Source of the DNA: Porphyromonadaceae bacterium
GTDB lineage: Bacteria > Bacteroidota > Bacteroidia > Bacteroidales > Paludibacteraceae
Assembly: GCA_905372135.1 (NCBI GenBank)
Contig: CAJPNS010000026.1
Location: 1-19,522 of the forward strand
DNA: 19,522 bases
Direction of reading: 5' to 3'
Shown: one piece after another, positions 8,782 through 14,882 of the stretch
Layout of the letters: each line of letters begins with the position of its first letter
Position numbering within the stretch: the stretch's first letter is position 1
Made by a program: the position numbers and the translations under genes
The notes under the pieces: generated by a model
Databases searched by the model: none
Seen by the model: the letters and a program-made list of their open reading frames with translations, nothing else
What the model was told of the DNA's origin: nothing

Positions 8782-9270
8782 TTAGTCGTTGCTCATATTG
8801 AACTTCACTACATAGATACCACCCCTAAACTCCGGAAACTCTTGTAAAAGTACGTTTTTTAGGGCTTGAGCCTCTTCTGCCGATTCGAACTGACCGACAC
8901 GTACTTTCCAGAAAGGAGCATGCCGCTCGGCTCTGACATATTCGTTAGGTATACGCTCTTTTATCTTGTTTTCTATCTGGAAAGCCATATCTTTTGCCGT
9001 AATGGAATTGTCGGAAAAAACCTGTACACTCCAACCTCGCGACAAATTAGAGTTAGATTCGGTCGTCGAGGGCGGTTGCCGTAGCAAAGCTTCGGTTATC
9101 TCACTGTCTTGATATACAGTTACTTTTGCTTCGGTCTTGCTATCTGCCTGCTGTAGGTCGTCTAAGATATTCGACTGAGAATAAGCAGATAATACTATAG
9201 CAACCTGCAATACCACAAGGCTAAACGCTCTGTATATACTATTGATATTCTTCGTTTTAATAATATTCAT
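8782..9270 (-). CDS. SPOR-domain protein, secreted
   Basis: Protein of 162 residues with an N-terminal hydrophobic segment (about 15-30, SLVVLQVAIVLSAYS) that looks like a cleaved signal peptide. A low-complexity linker follows, then a C-terminal SPOR domain at about 80-157: WSVQVFSD at its first strand, WKVRVGQFESAEEAQALK in the middle, IYVVKF at the last strand. SPOR domains bind denuded glycan strands of septal peptidoglycan, so a periplasmic, cell-wall-associated role is expected. No catalytic domain is attached. The start is ATG, 52 nt after the stop of the upstream RNA methyltransferase gene; a 38-nt gap separates it from the FAH gene. It probably belongs to the same operon as porU. Whether it helps anchor T9SS components to the wall is speculation. 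Confidence 0.85.
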   Translation of the reverse strand: MNIIKTKNINSIYRAFSLVVLQVAIVLSAYSQSNILDDLQQADSKTEAKVTVYQDSEITEALLRQPPSTTESNSNLSRGWSVQVFSDNSITAKDMAFQIENKIKERIPNEYVRAERHAPFWKVRVGQFESAEEAQALKNVLLQEFPEFRGGIYVVKFNMSND

Positions 9271-9322
9271 CGTTAAAAATACATTTTATTATTATTCACT
9301 ATGTCTCGTACCTGTATGAGGT

Positions 9323-9853
9323 CTATTTTAGTTTTTCGAAAAAATCGTAAATCACTATACCTGCTGCCACACTTACATTAAGAGAGTGTTTCGTGCCTGC
9401 CTGCGGTATCTCTATACTGTACCGACAGGCATCGATTGTAGGTTGCCCTACTCCAAATACCTCGTTGCCAAAGACTACGACATAACGGTTAGATTTGTCG
9501 ATATCGAAATGGTTTAAGGCGACACTTTGCTCTGTCTGCTCGATGGCAATAGGGATATAACCTTCGTTTGCAAGCCTCTCGACGACATCTCTCGAATCGT
9601 CGGCATATTGCCACTCTACCGAATACTCCGCTCCCAAAGCCGATTTGTGTATTTCGTTGTGCGGTGGAGTAGCTGTTATTCCGCAGAGTATCACCTTTTC
9701 GACACGGAAAGCATCGGCAGTACGAAAGACAGAGCCTATATTGTGCATACTGCGGACATTATCGAGCAATACTACCAAAGGTATTTTGGGAATATCTCGA
9801 TATTCGTCTATCGATACTCTGACTATCTCTTCCGTATTCAGTTTTCTATTCAT
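9323..9853 (-). CDS. TrmH/SpoU-family RNA 2'-O-methyltransferase
   Basis: SPOUT-fold methyltransferase of 176 residues from the ATG at 9853; an upstream in-frame TTG at 9862 adds only three residues. All three SpoU motifs are present: DNVRSMHNIGSVFRTADA at 31-48 (Asn and Arg of motif 1), VVVFGNEVFGVG at about 125-136, and IPQAGTKHSLNVSVA at 149-163 forming the trefoil knot that binds S-adenosylmethionine. The family adds a methyl group to a ribose 2'-OH in tRNA or rRNA. There is no extra N-terminal RNA-binding domain, so this is the short form, and its target nucleotide cannot be inferred. It appears to be first in the operon running to porU, with a TAnnTTTG element about 18 nt upstream. It is divergent from the methyltransferase of the polyene-like set. 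Confidence 0.9.
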   Translation of the reverse strand: MNRKLNTEEIVRVSIDEYRDIPKIPLVVLLDNVRSMHNIGSVFRTADAFRVEKVILCGITATPPHNEIHKSALGAEYSVEWQYADDSRDVVERLANEGYIPIAIEQTEQSVALNHFDIDKSNRYVVVFGNEVFGVGQPTIDACRYSIEIPQAGTKHSLNVSVAAGIVIYDFFEKLK

Positions 9854-9870
9854 TGCAGCCAATTGGACTA

Positions 9871-9878
9871 CAAAGTTA
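9871..9878 (-). promoter_or_regulatory. -7 element upstream of the TrmH-family gene
   Basis: TAACTTTG on the minus strand (9878-9871), 17 bp before the ATG at 9853. That implies a leader of only about 12 nt. I see no good TTTG box at the expected distance, so this rests on the -7 match and the intergenic position alone. Confidence 0.45.
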
Positions 9879-9882
9879 ATCG

Positions 9883-9910
9883 AATTTTGAAAAAAGTAGT
9901 AATTTTGAAA
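9883..9910 (+). promoter_or_regulatory. -7 element and AATTTTGAAA direct repeat before the methyltransferase gene
   Basis: TAATTTTG (9900-9907) is a perfect TAnnTTTG on the plus strand, 24 bp before the ATG at 9932. The ten bases AATTTTGAAA occur twice (9883-9892 and 9901-9910), 18 bp apart, the second copy overlapping the -7 element. No clear -33 box is present, and the element lies face to face with the leftward one at 9871-9878. A regulator site is possible but unproven. Confidence 0.4.
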
Positions 9911-9931
9911 TCCAAAAAAATCATATCAATA

Positions 9932-11017
9932 ATGTTTTTACCACATCATCTTTCGAGGCGTTACACAGACGACAATCGTACCGCATTAGAGGCACAGCGA
10001 GCTGCTCACGAGATTTCGCAAGCCCCGATAGTATTCCAAGTAAGCCGTCTGATGATAAAATTCGGTATTCTACAGATGCTATCCGACTCACGAGACGGGC
10101 TTACGATAGACGAGATTGCCAGTAAGAGCCGACTTTCGGTCTATGCCGTCAAGGTACTGCTCGAGTCGTCGATGTCGATAGGTACGGTATTATACGACAA
10201 CGATAAGTTTGTGTGTTCGAAGACGGGATGGTTCCTTCTGAACGACCCTTCGGTACGAGTGAATATGGATTTCAATCACGATGTCAACTATCTCGGTATG
10301 TTCCACTTAGAAGAGGCTTTGCTAAGTGGGAAACCTGCCGGTCTCAGCGTATTCGGCGATTGGAGCACGCTCTACGAGGGACTGTCGAGCTTGCCCGAGA
10401 AGGTACAAAAATCGTGGTTCGGTTTCGACCACTACTACAGCGACGGTTCGTTTGCCGATGCGTTCAAGGTGGTTTTCGAAGACAGACCCAAGCGCCTGCT
10501 CGATGTCGGTGGCAATACGGGGAAATGGGCTTTGTATTGCGTCGGACACGATAGCGAGGTAGAGATAACTATTATGGACCTGCCTCAGCAGATAGAGCTT
10601 ATGAAAAGCAATATCGCTTCTGCTGCGGGAGTCGATAGGATACAAGGGTATGGCTGCAATATGCTGAGCGAAGATACGGTGTTTCCGACGGGATTCGATG
10701 TCGTGTGGTTCAGCCAGTTTCTCGACTGTTTTTCGGAGACGGAGATAGTAAGTATTCTAAAACGGGCGGCAAAAGCTCTGAGTCCGGATGCTAAAATATA
10801 CATAATGGAGACCTTATGGGACAGGCAGAAGTTCGAGACGGCTTCGTATGTACTCACTCAGACAAGTGTCTACTTCACTGCAATGGCAAACGGCAATAGC
10901 AAGATGTATCATTCGCAAGACTTTATAAGTCTTGTAGAGCAGGCAGGTCTCAAAGTCGAGAGAATACACGACAATATCGGCACAGGACATACAATTCTGC
11001 GTTGTAGTGTAAAATAA
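9932..11017 (+). CDS. SAM-dependent O-methyltransferase-like protein of a polyene-type cluster
   Basis: Protein of 361 residues from the ATG at 9932; the reading frame stays open upstream, but that part is antisense to the TrmH-family gene. An N-terminal winged-helix dimerisation region (about 25-110, with LTIDEIASKSRLSVYAVKVLL) precedes a class I Rossmann domain. SAM motif I is LLDVGGNTGKW (Asp191), with the acidic ribose-binding residue in TIMDLPQQ near 215. This is the layout of plant/fungal-type O-methyltransferases (Methyltransf_2). The general-base histidine normally found in 'HVLHDW' is replaced: the equivalent segment reads WFSQFLDCFSE with Gln262. The family occurs in Bacteroidota aryl-polyene and flexirubin clusters, where it would methylate a phenolic head group. 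It starts a tight run with the dehydratase (18-nt gap), thioesterase and ketosynthase. The substrate is inferred from context only. Confidence 0.8.
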   Translation: MFLPHHLSRRYTDDNRTALEAQRAAHEISQAPIVFQVSRLMIKFGILQMLSDSRDGLTIDEIASKSRLSVYAVKVLLESSMSIGTVLYDNDKFVCSKTGWFLLNDPSVRVNMDFNHDVNYLGMFHLEEALLSGKPAGLSVFGDWSTLYEGLSSLPEKVQKSWFGFDHYYSDGSFADAFKVVFEDRPKRLLDVGGNTGKWALYCVGHDSEVEITIMDLPQQIELMKSNIASAAGVDRIQGYGCNMLSEDTVFPTGFDVVWFSQFLDCFSETEIVSILKRAAKALSPDAKIYIMETLWDRQKFETASYVLTQTSVYFTAMANGNSKMYHSQDFISLVEQAGLKVERIHDNIGTGHTILRCSVK

Positions 11018-11035
11018 TCCCCCCGACATAAAGCG

Positions 11036-11458
11036 ATGAAATTCGAAGATATAGACGTAGGGCAGTTGATACCTCAGAAAGAGCCTTTTGTAATGGTCGA
11101 TAAGCTGTTGTATTGTGACGAAACTACTACCAAGACTGCTCTTACGATAAAAGCGGATAATATTTTCGTCGATGGCGGTATGCTCTCTCGGGCGGGAATA
11201 TTGGAGAATGTAGCTCAGACTTGTGCTACACGAATAGGGTATCTCACTATCGATAAGCCTGTAAGAATCGGCTTCATAGGGGCGATAAACAATTTCTCGT
11301 TCTCTGATGTATATGTCGCTATCGGCGACTGCCTATCGACCGAGATAGTAACTGCCGCAGAAGTAGGAAATATCACACAGGTCGATGCCACGGTGATGTG
11401 CCACGACAGGTTGGTAGCAAAAGGCAATATGAAAGTAGCTCTAATGAACGAACAATAA
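11036..11458 (+). CDS. ApeP-like hotdog-fold beta-hydroxyacyl-ACP dehydratase
   Basis: Protein of 140 residues, a single hotdog fold. The N-terminal signature LIPQKEPFVMVDKL (11-24) matches the FabZ 'LIPHRyPFLLVDRV' stretch but with Gln in place of His. The helix motif GILENVAQT (54-62) keeps Glu57 and Gln61, equivalent to the FabZ Glu/Gln pair. The FabZ catalytic histidine of 'GHFP' has no equivalent (FVDGG instead), and His123 is the only histidine in the whole protein. This fits the ApeP-like dehydratase family of aryl-polyene clusters, which probably dehydrates or helps dehydrate the growing chain on a carrier protein. It may be a partner subunit rather than a full enzyme. It lies between the methyltransferase (18 nt) and the thioesterase (10 nt), clearly one operon. 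Confidence 0.78.
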   Translation: MKFEDIDVGQLIPQKEPFVMVDKLLYCDETTTKTALTIKADNIFVDGGMLSRAGILENVAQTCATRIGYLTIDKPVRIGFIGAINNFSFSDVYVAIGDCLSTEIVTAAEVGNITQVDATVMCHDRLVAKGNMKVALMNEQ

Positions 11459-11468
11459 ATATCTCGCA

Positions 11469-11882
11469 ATGAACCGTTTGACATGCCAAAAGGAGTTTGA
11501 TATACGATTCAGTGAAGTAGATTCGATGGGAATCGTATGGCACGGCTCGTACTCGTTGTATTTCGAAGATGCTCGCGAAGAATTCGGGCGGCAGTACAAT
11601 ATCGAATATCTCTATATCTTCGAGCAAGGTTTTTATGCTCCAATCGTAGAGTTGCACATCGAGTACAAAAATCCGTTAAGGTACAAAGACCGTGCGCGTA
11701 TCGAAATATCTTACCGCCATACGGAGGCGGCAAAACTCATTTTCGACTATAAAATATTCAATGCCGACAGTGGCAAACTATCGGCTACCGGATATTCGGT
11801 ACAAGTATTTCTCGATAGAGATTTCAATCTTATGTGGGACGTACCTGCATTTATACGACAATGGAGAGAAAAGTATCTGTAA
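11469..11882 (+). CDS. Acyl-CoA/acyl-ACP thioesterase, 4HBT family
   Basis: Protein of 137 residues with the 4-hydroxybenzoyl-CoA thioesterase signature: IRFSEVDSMGIVWHGSYS (12-29), including the catalytic-type Asp18 followed by GIVWHGSY, then the helix YFEDAREEFG. The rest reads as the alternating strands of a hotdog fold (IVELHIEYKNPLRYKD, ARIEISYRH). Members hydrolyse thioesters of CoA or carrier protein. In aryl-polyene-type clusters a thioesterase of this kind is thought to release or edit chains. Ten nucleotides separate it from the dehydratase upstream; the ketosynthase starts 31 nt downstream. All catalytic features of the family look intact, unlike its two upstream neighbours. A general housekeeping thioesterase (YbgC-like) is the alternative, but the operon argues for pigment or fatty-acid-like synthesis. 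Confidence 0.82.
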   Translation: MNRLTCQKEFDIRFSEVDSMGIVWHGSYSLYFEDAREEFGRQYNIEYLYIFEQGFYAPIVELHIEYKNPLRYKDRARIEISYRHTEAAKLIFDYKIFNADSGKLSATGYSVQVFLDRDFNLMWDVPAFIRQWREKYL

Positions 11883-11913
11883 TGCATCATATGTTAAGTA
11901 ACAACGCATCGGT

Positions 11914-13083
11914 ATGTACATCGTCGGAACAAACATAATATCTTCTTTGGGATTCGATACGAAAGAAAACTTCAGACATATCGCCGAAGGTCTGTCGGGA
12001 GTGAAGCGCTACGAGGCGGGTACGCTCGATATGCCCGAGCCTTTCGTGGCTTCGCTTATCGACCGCCGTAGACTCGAAGACCATTTTTCGGGCATAGACA
12101 ATAATAATATTGCTCGCGAAGCTACTCTGCTCGAAAAAGCGGCAATAGCCTCTATCACAGACGCCAATACGGAAGCCCGTATCGATCTGTCGAGCAGTAA
12201 GACACTGATATTGCTCTCTACGACCAAAGGCAACGTCGACAGCCTATCGGCACCCGACGGCTGCGGACATCTTCCTTTTCTTTGGCATTCGGCAAAGGTG
12301 GTCAATAGTTTTTTCGGCAATCCAAATAAGCCTCTGGTCGTATCCAATGCCTGTATTTCGGGAGTTGCCGCTCAAATAACGGCAAGCCGCGAACTTGTCG
12401 GGGGCGACTTCGAACACGTCGTAGTGGTAGGCGTCGATATGTTATCGAAGTTTATAGTATCGGGCTTTGCCTCTTTTAGAGCCTTGTCGGCTGAGTTGTG
12501 CCGACCGTTCGACAGGCATCGCTGCGGGCTCAATCTCGGCGAGGCTGCTGCTACTATTATTTTTTCCGCACACAAAGACCACTCACGCCGCACCATACGT
12601 TTCGTCGACGGAGCCATACGCAACGATGCTACACACATATCGGCTCCCTCACGTACCGCCGAAGGGCTAAGTAGAGCCCTGCAATACATTACATATAAGC
12701 ACTCTATAGACGCCGATAGTCTCGCCTTTATCTCCGCACACGGCACTGCTACTCCCTACAACGACTCTATGGAGATAAACGCCGTATATCGGTCGCGACT
12801 CGAATCTGTACCTATCGGTTCTCTAAAAGCATACTTCGGACACACGCTCGGAGCGGCGGGGCTGTTGGAGACTATTATATCGTGCGAGGCTCTCGAAGCA
12901 GGTGTAGTGATACCCACACTCAACTGCACCGACGTGGAGTCGATACAACACGACGGTCGAACATTCTATCCGAACGTAACAAGCGCGATGCGGCACACCG
13001 ACAAACGCTATTTCCTCAAGATGATATCGGGATTCGGCGGTGTCAATGCAGTAGCTCTTTATCACCTCGAGTCCAATCGGTAA
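11914..13083 (+). CDS. Beta-ketoacyl-[ACP] synthase (KAS I/II type)
   Basis: Protein of 389 residues, full length for a FabB/FabF-like condensing enzyme. The Cys-His-His triad is complete: Cys147 in SNACISG, His276 in SAHGTATPYND, and His310 in KAYFGHTLGAAG. Family glycine motifs (SGFGGVNAVALYHL) close the C-terminus. It would extend an acyl chain by condensing malonyl-ACP with an acyl thioester in the cytoplasm. The start MYIVGTNIISSLG matches the usual first strand. It is last in the four-gene rightward set; downstream there are 93 nt and then the convergent purC. Housekeeping FabF is normally near acpP, which is absent, and the flanking dehydratase/thioesterase/methyltransferase set is typical of aryl-polyene or dialkylresorcinol-type clusters. 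I infer a specialised polyene synthase; its partner chain-length factor and carrier protein must be elsewhere if the pathway works. Confidence 0.85.
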   Translation: MYIVGTNIISSLGFDTKENFRHIAEGLSGVKRYEAGTLDMPEPFVASLIDRRRLEDHFSGIDNNNIAREATLLEKAAIASITDANTEARIDLSSSKTLILLSTTKGNVDSLSAPDGCGHLPFLWHSAKVVNSFFGNPNKPLVVSNACISGVAAQITASRELVGGDFEHVVVVGVDMLSKFIVSGFASFRALSAELCRPFDRHRCGLNLGEAAATIIFSAHKDHSRRTIRFVDGAIRNDATHISAPSRTAEGLSRALQYITYKHSIDADSLAFISAHGTATPYNDSMEINAVYRSRLESVPIGSLKAYFGHTLGAAGLLETIISCEALEAGVVIPTLNCTDVESIQHDGRTFYPNVTSAMRHTDKRYFLKMISGFGGVNAVALYHLESNR

Positions 13084-13110
13084 CCCACAATCCCCCTTCA
13101 ACACCTCGTT

Positions 13111-13158
13111 CGGAGCGATTAAACATGGCTTATAATTTACTCCGGCAGTGCGGAGCGA
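13111..13158. repeat. Short direct repeat CGGAGCGA in the ketosynthase-purC gap
   Basis: CGGAGCGA occurs at 13111-13118 and 13151-13158, exactly 40 bp apart. The second copy follows a small CTCCG/CGGAG hairpin (13140-13155). There is no T tract, so it is not a convincing terminator for either convergent gene. Probably incidental. Confidence 0.25.
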
Positions 13159-13176
13159 ATGAAGACAGAGAGTCGA

Positions 13177-13890
13177 TTATGCTATCGACGATAGGCGGTT
13201 GAGAATCTCTTCGTATGCTTCGGATATCTTGCCTAAATCTTTACGGAAGCGGTCGCGGTCGAGACTTTCGAGCGTCTTTGTGTCCCACAAGCGTGTGGTA
13301 TCGGGCGATATCTCGTCGGCAACGACAAGAGTGCCGTCGGCAGTGCGTCCGAATTCGAACTTAGCATCGACCAGAGTAACGCCTATCTGTGCGAAAATGC
13401 GTTGTAGAGTAGTGTTGAGTCTTGCTACTACGTCGTGTATCTCGGCAAGCTCTTCGTACGAACTCAGTCCGAGAGCTACGGCATGGTGTTCGTTGATGAT
13501 GGGGTCTGCCAAGTCGTCGTTTTTGTAGGTGATTTCGTACACCGGGGTTGCCAGCTGCGTGCCTACCTTGAGCCCGAGCCGTTTAGCCATCGAGCCTGCG
13601 GCAATATTACGTACTATAAATTCGAGTTTTATGATTTGCCTTTTGCGGCGGCAGAGTTGGTCGCGGTCGCTGAGCCGTTTGACGAAATGCGTGTGGAAGC
13701 CCTCTTTCTCGAGCATACCATATATTATGGCCGATATTTTATTGTTCAAAACACCCTTGTTGGCTATCTGTGCCCGCTTTATACCGTTGTATGCCAAGGC
13801 GTCGTCTTTGTAGTGTACGACGATAAGGTCGGGGTCGTCGGTACCGAATATCTGTTTCGTTTTTCCCGTATAGAGTAGTTCGCCTTGCAT
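13177..13890 (-). CDS. purC: Phosphoribosylaminoimidazole-succinocarboxamide (SAICAR) synthase
   Basis: Protein of 237 residues, the normal PurC length. Signatures: LLYTGKTKQIFGTDD (nucleotide-binding glycine strand) at the N-terminus, LEFIVRNIAAGSMAKRLG in the middle, VDAKFEFG, and DEISPDTTRLWD (about residues 190-205) forming the substrate and metal site. It joins aspartate to CAIR using ATP, step 7 (bacterial numbering) of de novo purine synthesis, in the cytoplasm. The ATG at 13890 is five nucleotides after the purQ stop, so the two genes are tightly coupled. It is convergent with the ketosynthase gene. No recognisable terminator follows the stop. Confidence 0.96.
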   Translation of the reverse strand: MQGELLYTGKTKQIFGTDDPDLIVVHYKDDALAYNGIKRAQIANKGVLNNKISAIIYGMLEKEGFHTHFVKRLSDRDQLCRRKRQIIKLEFIVRNIAAGSMAKRLGLKVGTQLATPVYEITYKNDDLADPIINEHHAVALGLSSYEELAEIHDVVARLNTTLQRIFAQIGVTLVDAKFEFGRTADGTLVVADEISPDTTRLWDTKTLESLDRDRFRKDLGKISEAYEEILNRLSSIA

Positions 13891-13895
13891 ATCGG

Positions 13896-14717
13896 TCAGA
13901 TGCGTTTTGAGGTTAGATAATTCACTGCATTATCGAATATCTTTTGTTGCATATTGCCATAGATATTTTTGAAAAGATTGTTTTCGTATCGCTCAGAGTG
14001 TCCCATCTTGCCGAGTATCTGTCCGTTTTCTGATATCATACCTTCGATGGCATACATCGAGCCGTTTGGGTTGAAAGGTTCTTGCATAGTAACGTTGCCT
14101 TCGGGGTCGACATACTGAAAAGCTATCTGATTTCGCTCGAAAAGTTGTTTTGCGAGTCGGTCTGAAATCACTATTTTTCCTTCGCCGTGCGACATAGCCA
14201 CCGAATGAATCTCTCCAATCTCAAACCCTGCCAACCACGGCGATGCTACCGAACTCACCCTTGTGCGTGCGATGAGCGATATATGTCTGTTGATATCGTT
14301 TCTGAAGAGTGTCGGCGACTCTTCGGTAACGCAGCCCAGCCGTCCGTAAGGCAGTAGTCCCGATTTGATGAGCGCTTGGAAGCCGTTGCATATACCGAGT
14401 ATCAGCCCGCCTCTGTCGAGTAAGGCGTGTACCTGCTCGGTGATTTTAGCGTTGCCCAGTACATTGGCGATGAATTTACCGCTGCCGTCGGGTTCGTCGC
14501 CCGAGGAGAAGCCGCCCGATAGAGCCAAAATACTGCACTTCGATATCTTGGCACACATCTCGTCGATAGAAGCGACAATATCGTCGCTCGTAAGGTTTCT
14601 GAATACGGCAGTCGTAACTTCGGCTCCCGCTTTGGTAAAGGCTTTCGCCGTATCGTAGTCGCAATTGGTGCCCGTGAATACGGGTAAGAAAGCGATAGGT
14701 TTGTTGTTGGTAGACAT
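13896..14717 (-). CDS. purQ: Phosphoribosylformylglycinamidine synthase, glutaminase subunit
   Basis: Class I glutamine amidotransferase of 273 residues. The nucleophile elbow LGICNGFQAL holds Cys110; His240 and Glu242 in GKMGHSERYEN complete the triad; SSGDEPDGSGK (71-81) is the family glycine-rich loop. It supplies ammonia to FGAM synthase (PurL) in step 4 of purine synthesis. It is longer than the classic free-standing PurQ (about 225 residues). Its wording (GTNCDYDTAKAF, SGGFSSGDEPDGSGK, GLLPYGRL) resembles the C-terminal domain of the large single-chain PurL of Clostridia and relatives. It is not a truncated tail: an in-frame stop (14772-14774) lies 18 codons upstream of the ATG, so it starts as its own protein. 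It forms an operon with purC (5-nt gap) behind its own -7 element. Confidence 0.9.
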   Translation of the reverse strand: MSTNNKPIAFLPVFTGTNCDYDTAKAFTKAGAEVTTAVFRNLTSDDIVASIDEMCAKISKCSILALSGGFSSGDEPDGSGKFIANVLGNAKITEQVHALLDRGGLILGICNGFQALIKSGLLPYGRLGCVTEESPTLFRNDINRHISLIARTRVSSVASPWLAGFEIGEIHSVAMSHGEGKIVISDRLAKQLFERNQIAFQYVDPEGNVTMQEPFNPNGSMYAIEGMISENGQILGKMGHSERYENNLFKNIYGNMQQKIFDNAVNYLTSKRI

Positions 14718-14789
14718 ATACGAATGTATTGGTATTGTTGTTTGTCGTCGGTGCGAATCAATAAAATAACATTATCGGCTTCGGTACGG

Positions 14790-14797
14790 CAAAATTA
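14790..14797 (-). promoter_or_regulatory. -7 element of the purQ-purC promoter
   Basis: TAATTTTG on the minus strand (14797-14790), a perfect TAnnTTTG, between the hutU terminator and the purQ ATG. The expected start is near 14784, giving a leader of about 67 nt. No clear TTTG box lies upstream because that space is the terminator's T/A tract. I see no PurR-like or purine-riboswitch structure in the leader. Confidence 0.55.
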
Positions 14798-14817
14798 CAA
14801 CTTTATTTTCAGAAATG

Positions 14818-14857
14818 AAAAAAACAGCGGCTGCCTTTTGTTGTCGGGCAACCGCTG
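14818..14857 (-). terminator. Intrinsic terminator of the atoD-kal-kce-hutU operon
   Basis: Stem CAGCGGCTGCC (14825-14835) against GGCAACCGCTG (14847-14857): six plus four base pairs around one C-A mismatch, with an 11-base loop. In the leftward direction it is followed by a run of seven T (14824-14818 on the minus strand). It begins 25 nt after the hutU stop. Confidence 0.85.
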
Positions 14858-14882
14858 CATCTAATTATTAACAATGTTGAAA

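Noticed and set aside
9527..9931. Upstream in-frame extension of the methyltransferase (135 codons)
   Set aside because: It overlaps the TrmH-family gene antisense, is low-quality sequence, and lies before the -7 element; the ATG at 9932 gives the normal family N-terminus.
12372..12746. 124-codon leftward open frame inside the ketosynthase gene
   Set aside because: Antisense to a condensing enzyme with its complete Cys-His-His triad; no motif of its own.
13140..13155. CTCCG/CGGAG hairpin as terminator of purC or the ketosynthase gene
   Set aside because: Only five base pairs and no T tract on either strand.
13125..13202. Possible 25-residue gene after the ketosynthase, considered as a carrier-protein remnant
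   Set aside because: No DSL phosphopantetheine motif, overlaps the purC end antisense, and too short to support.
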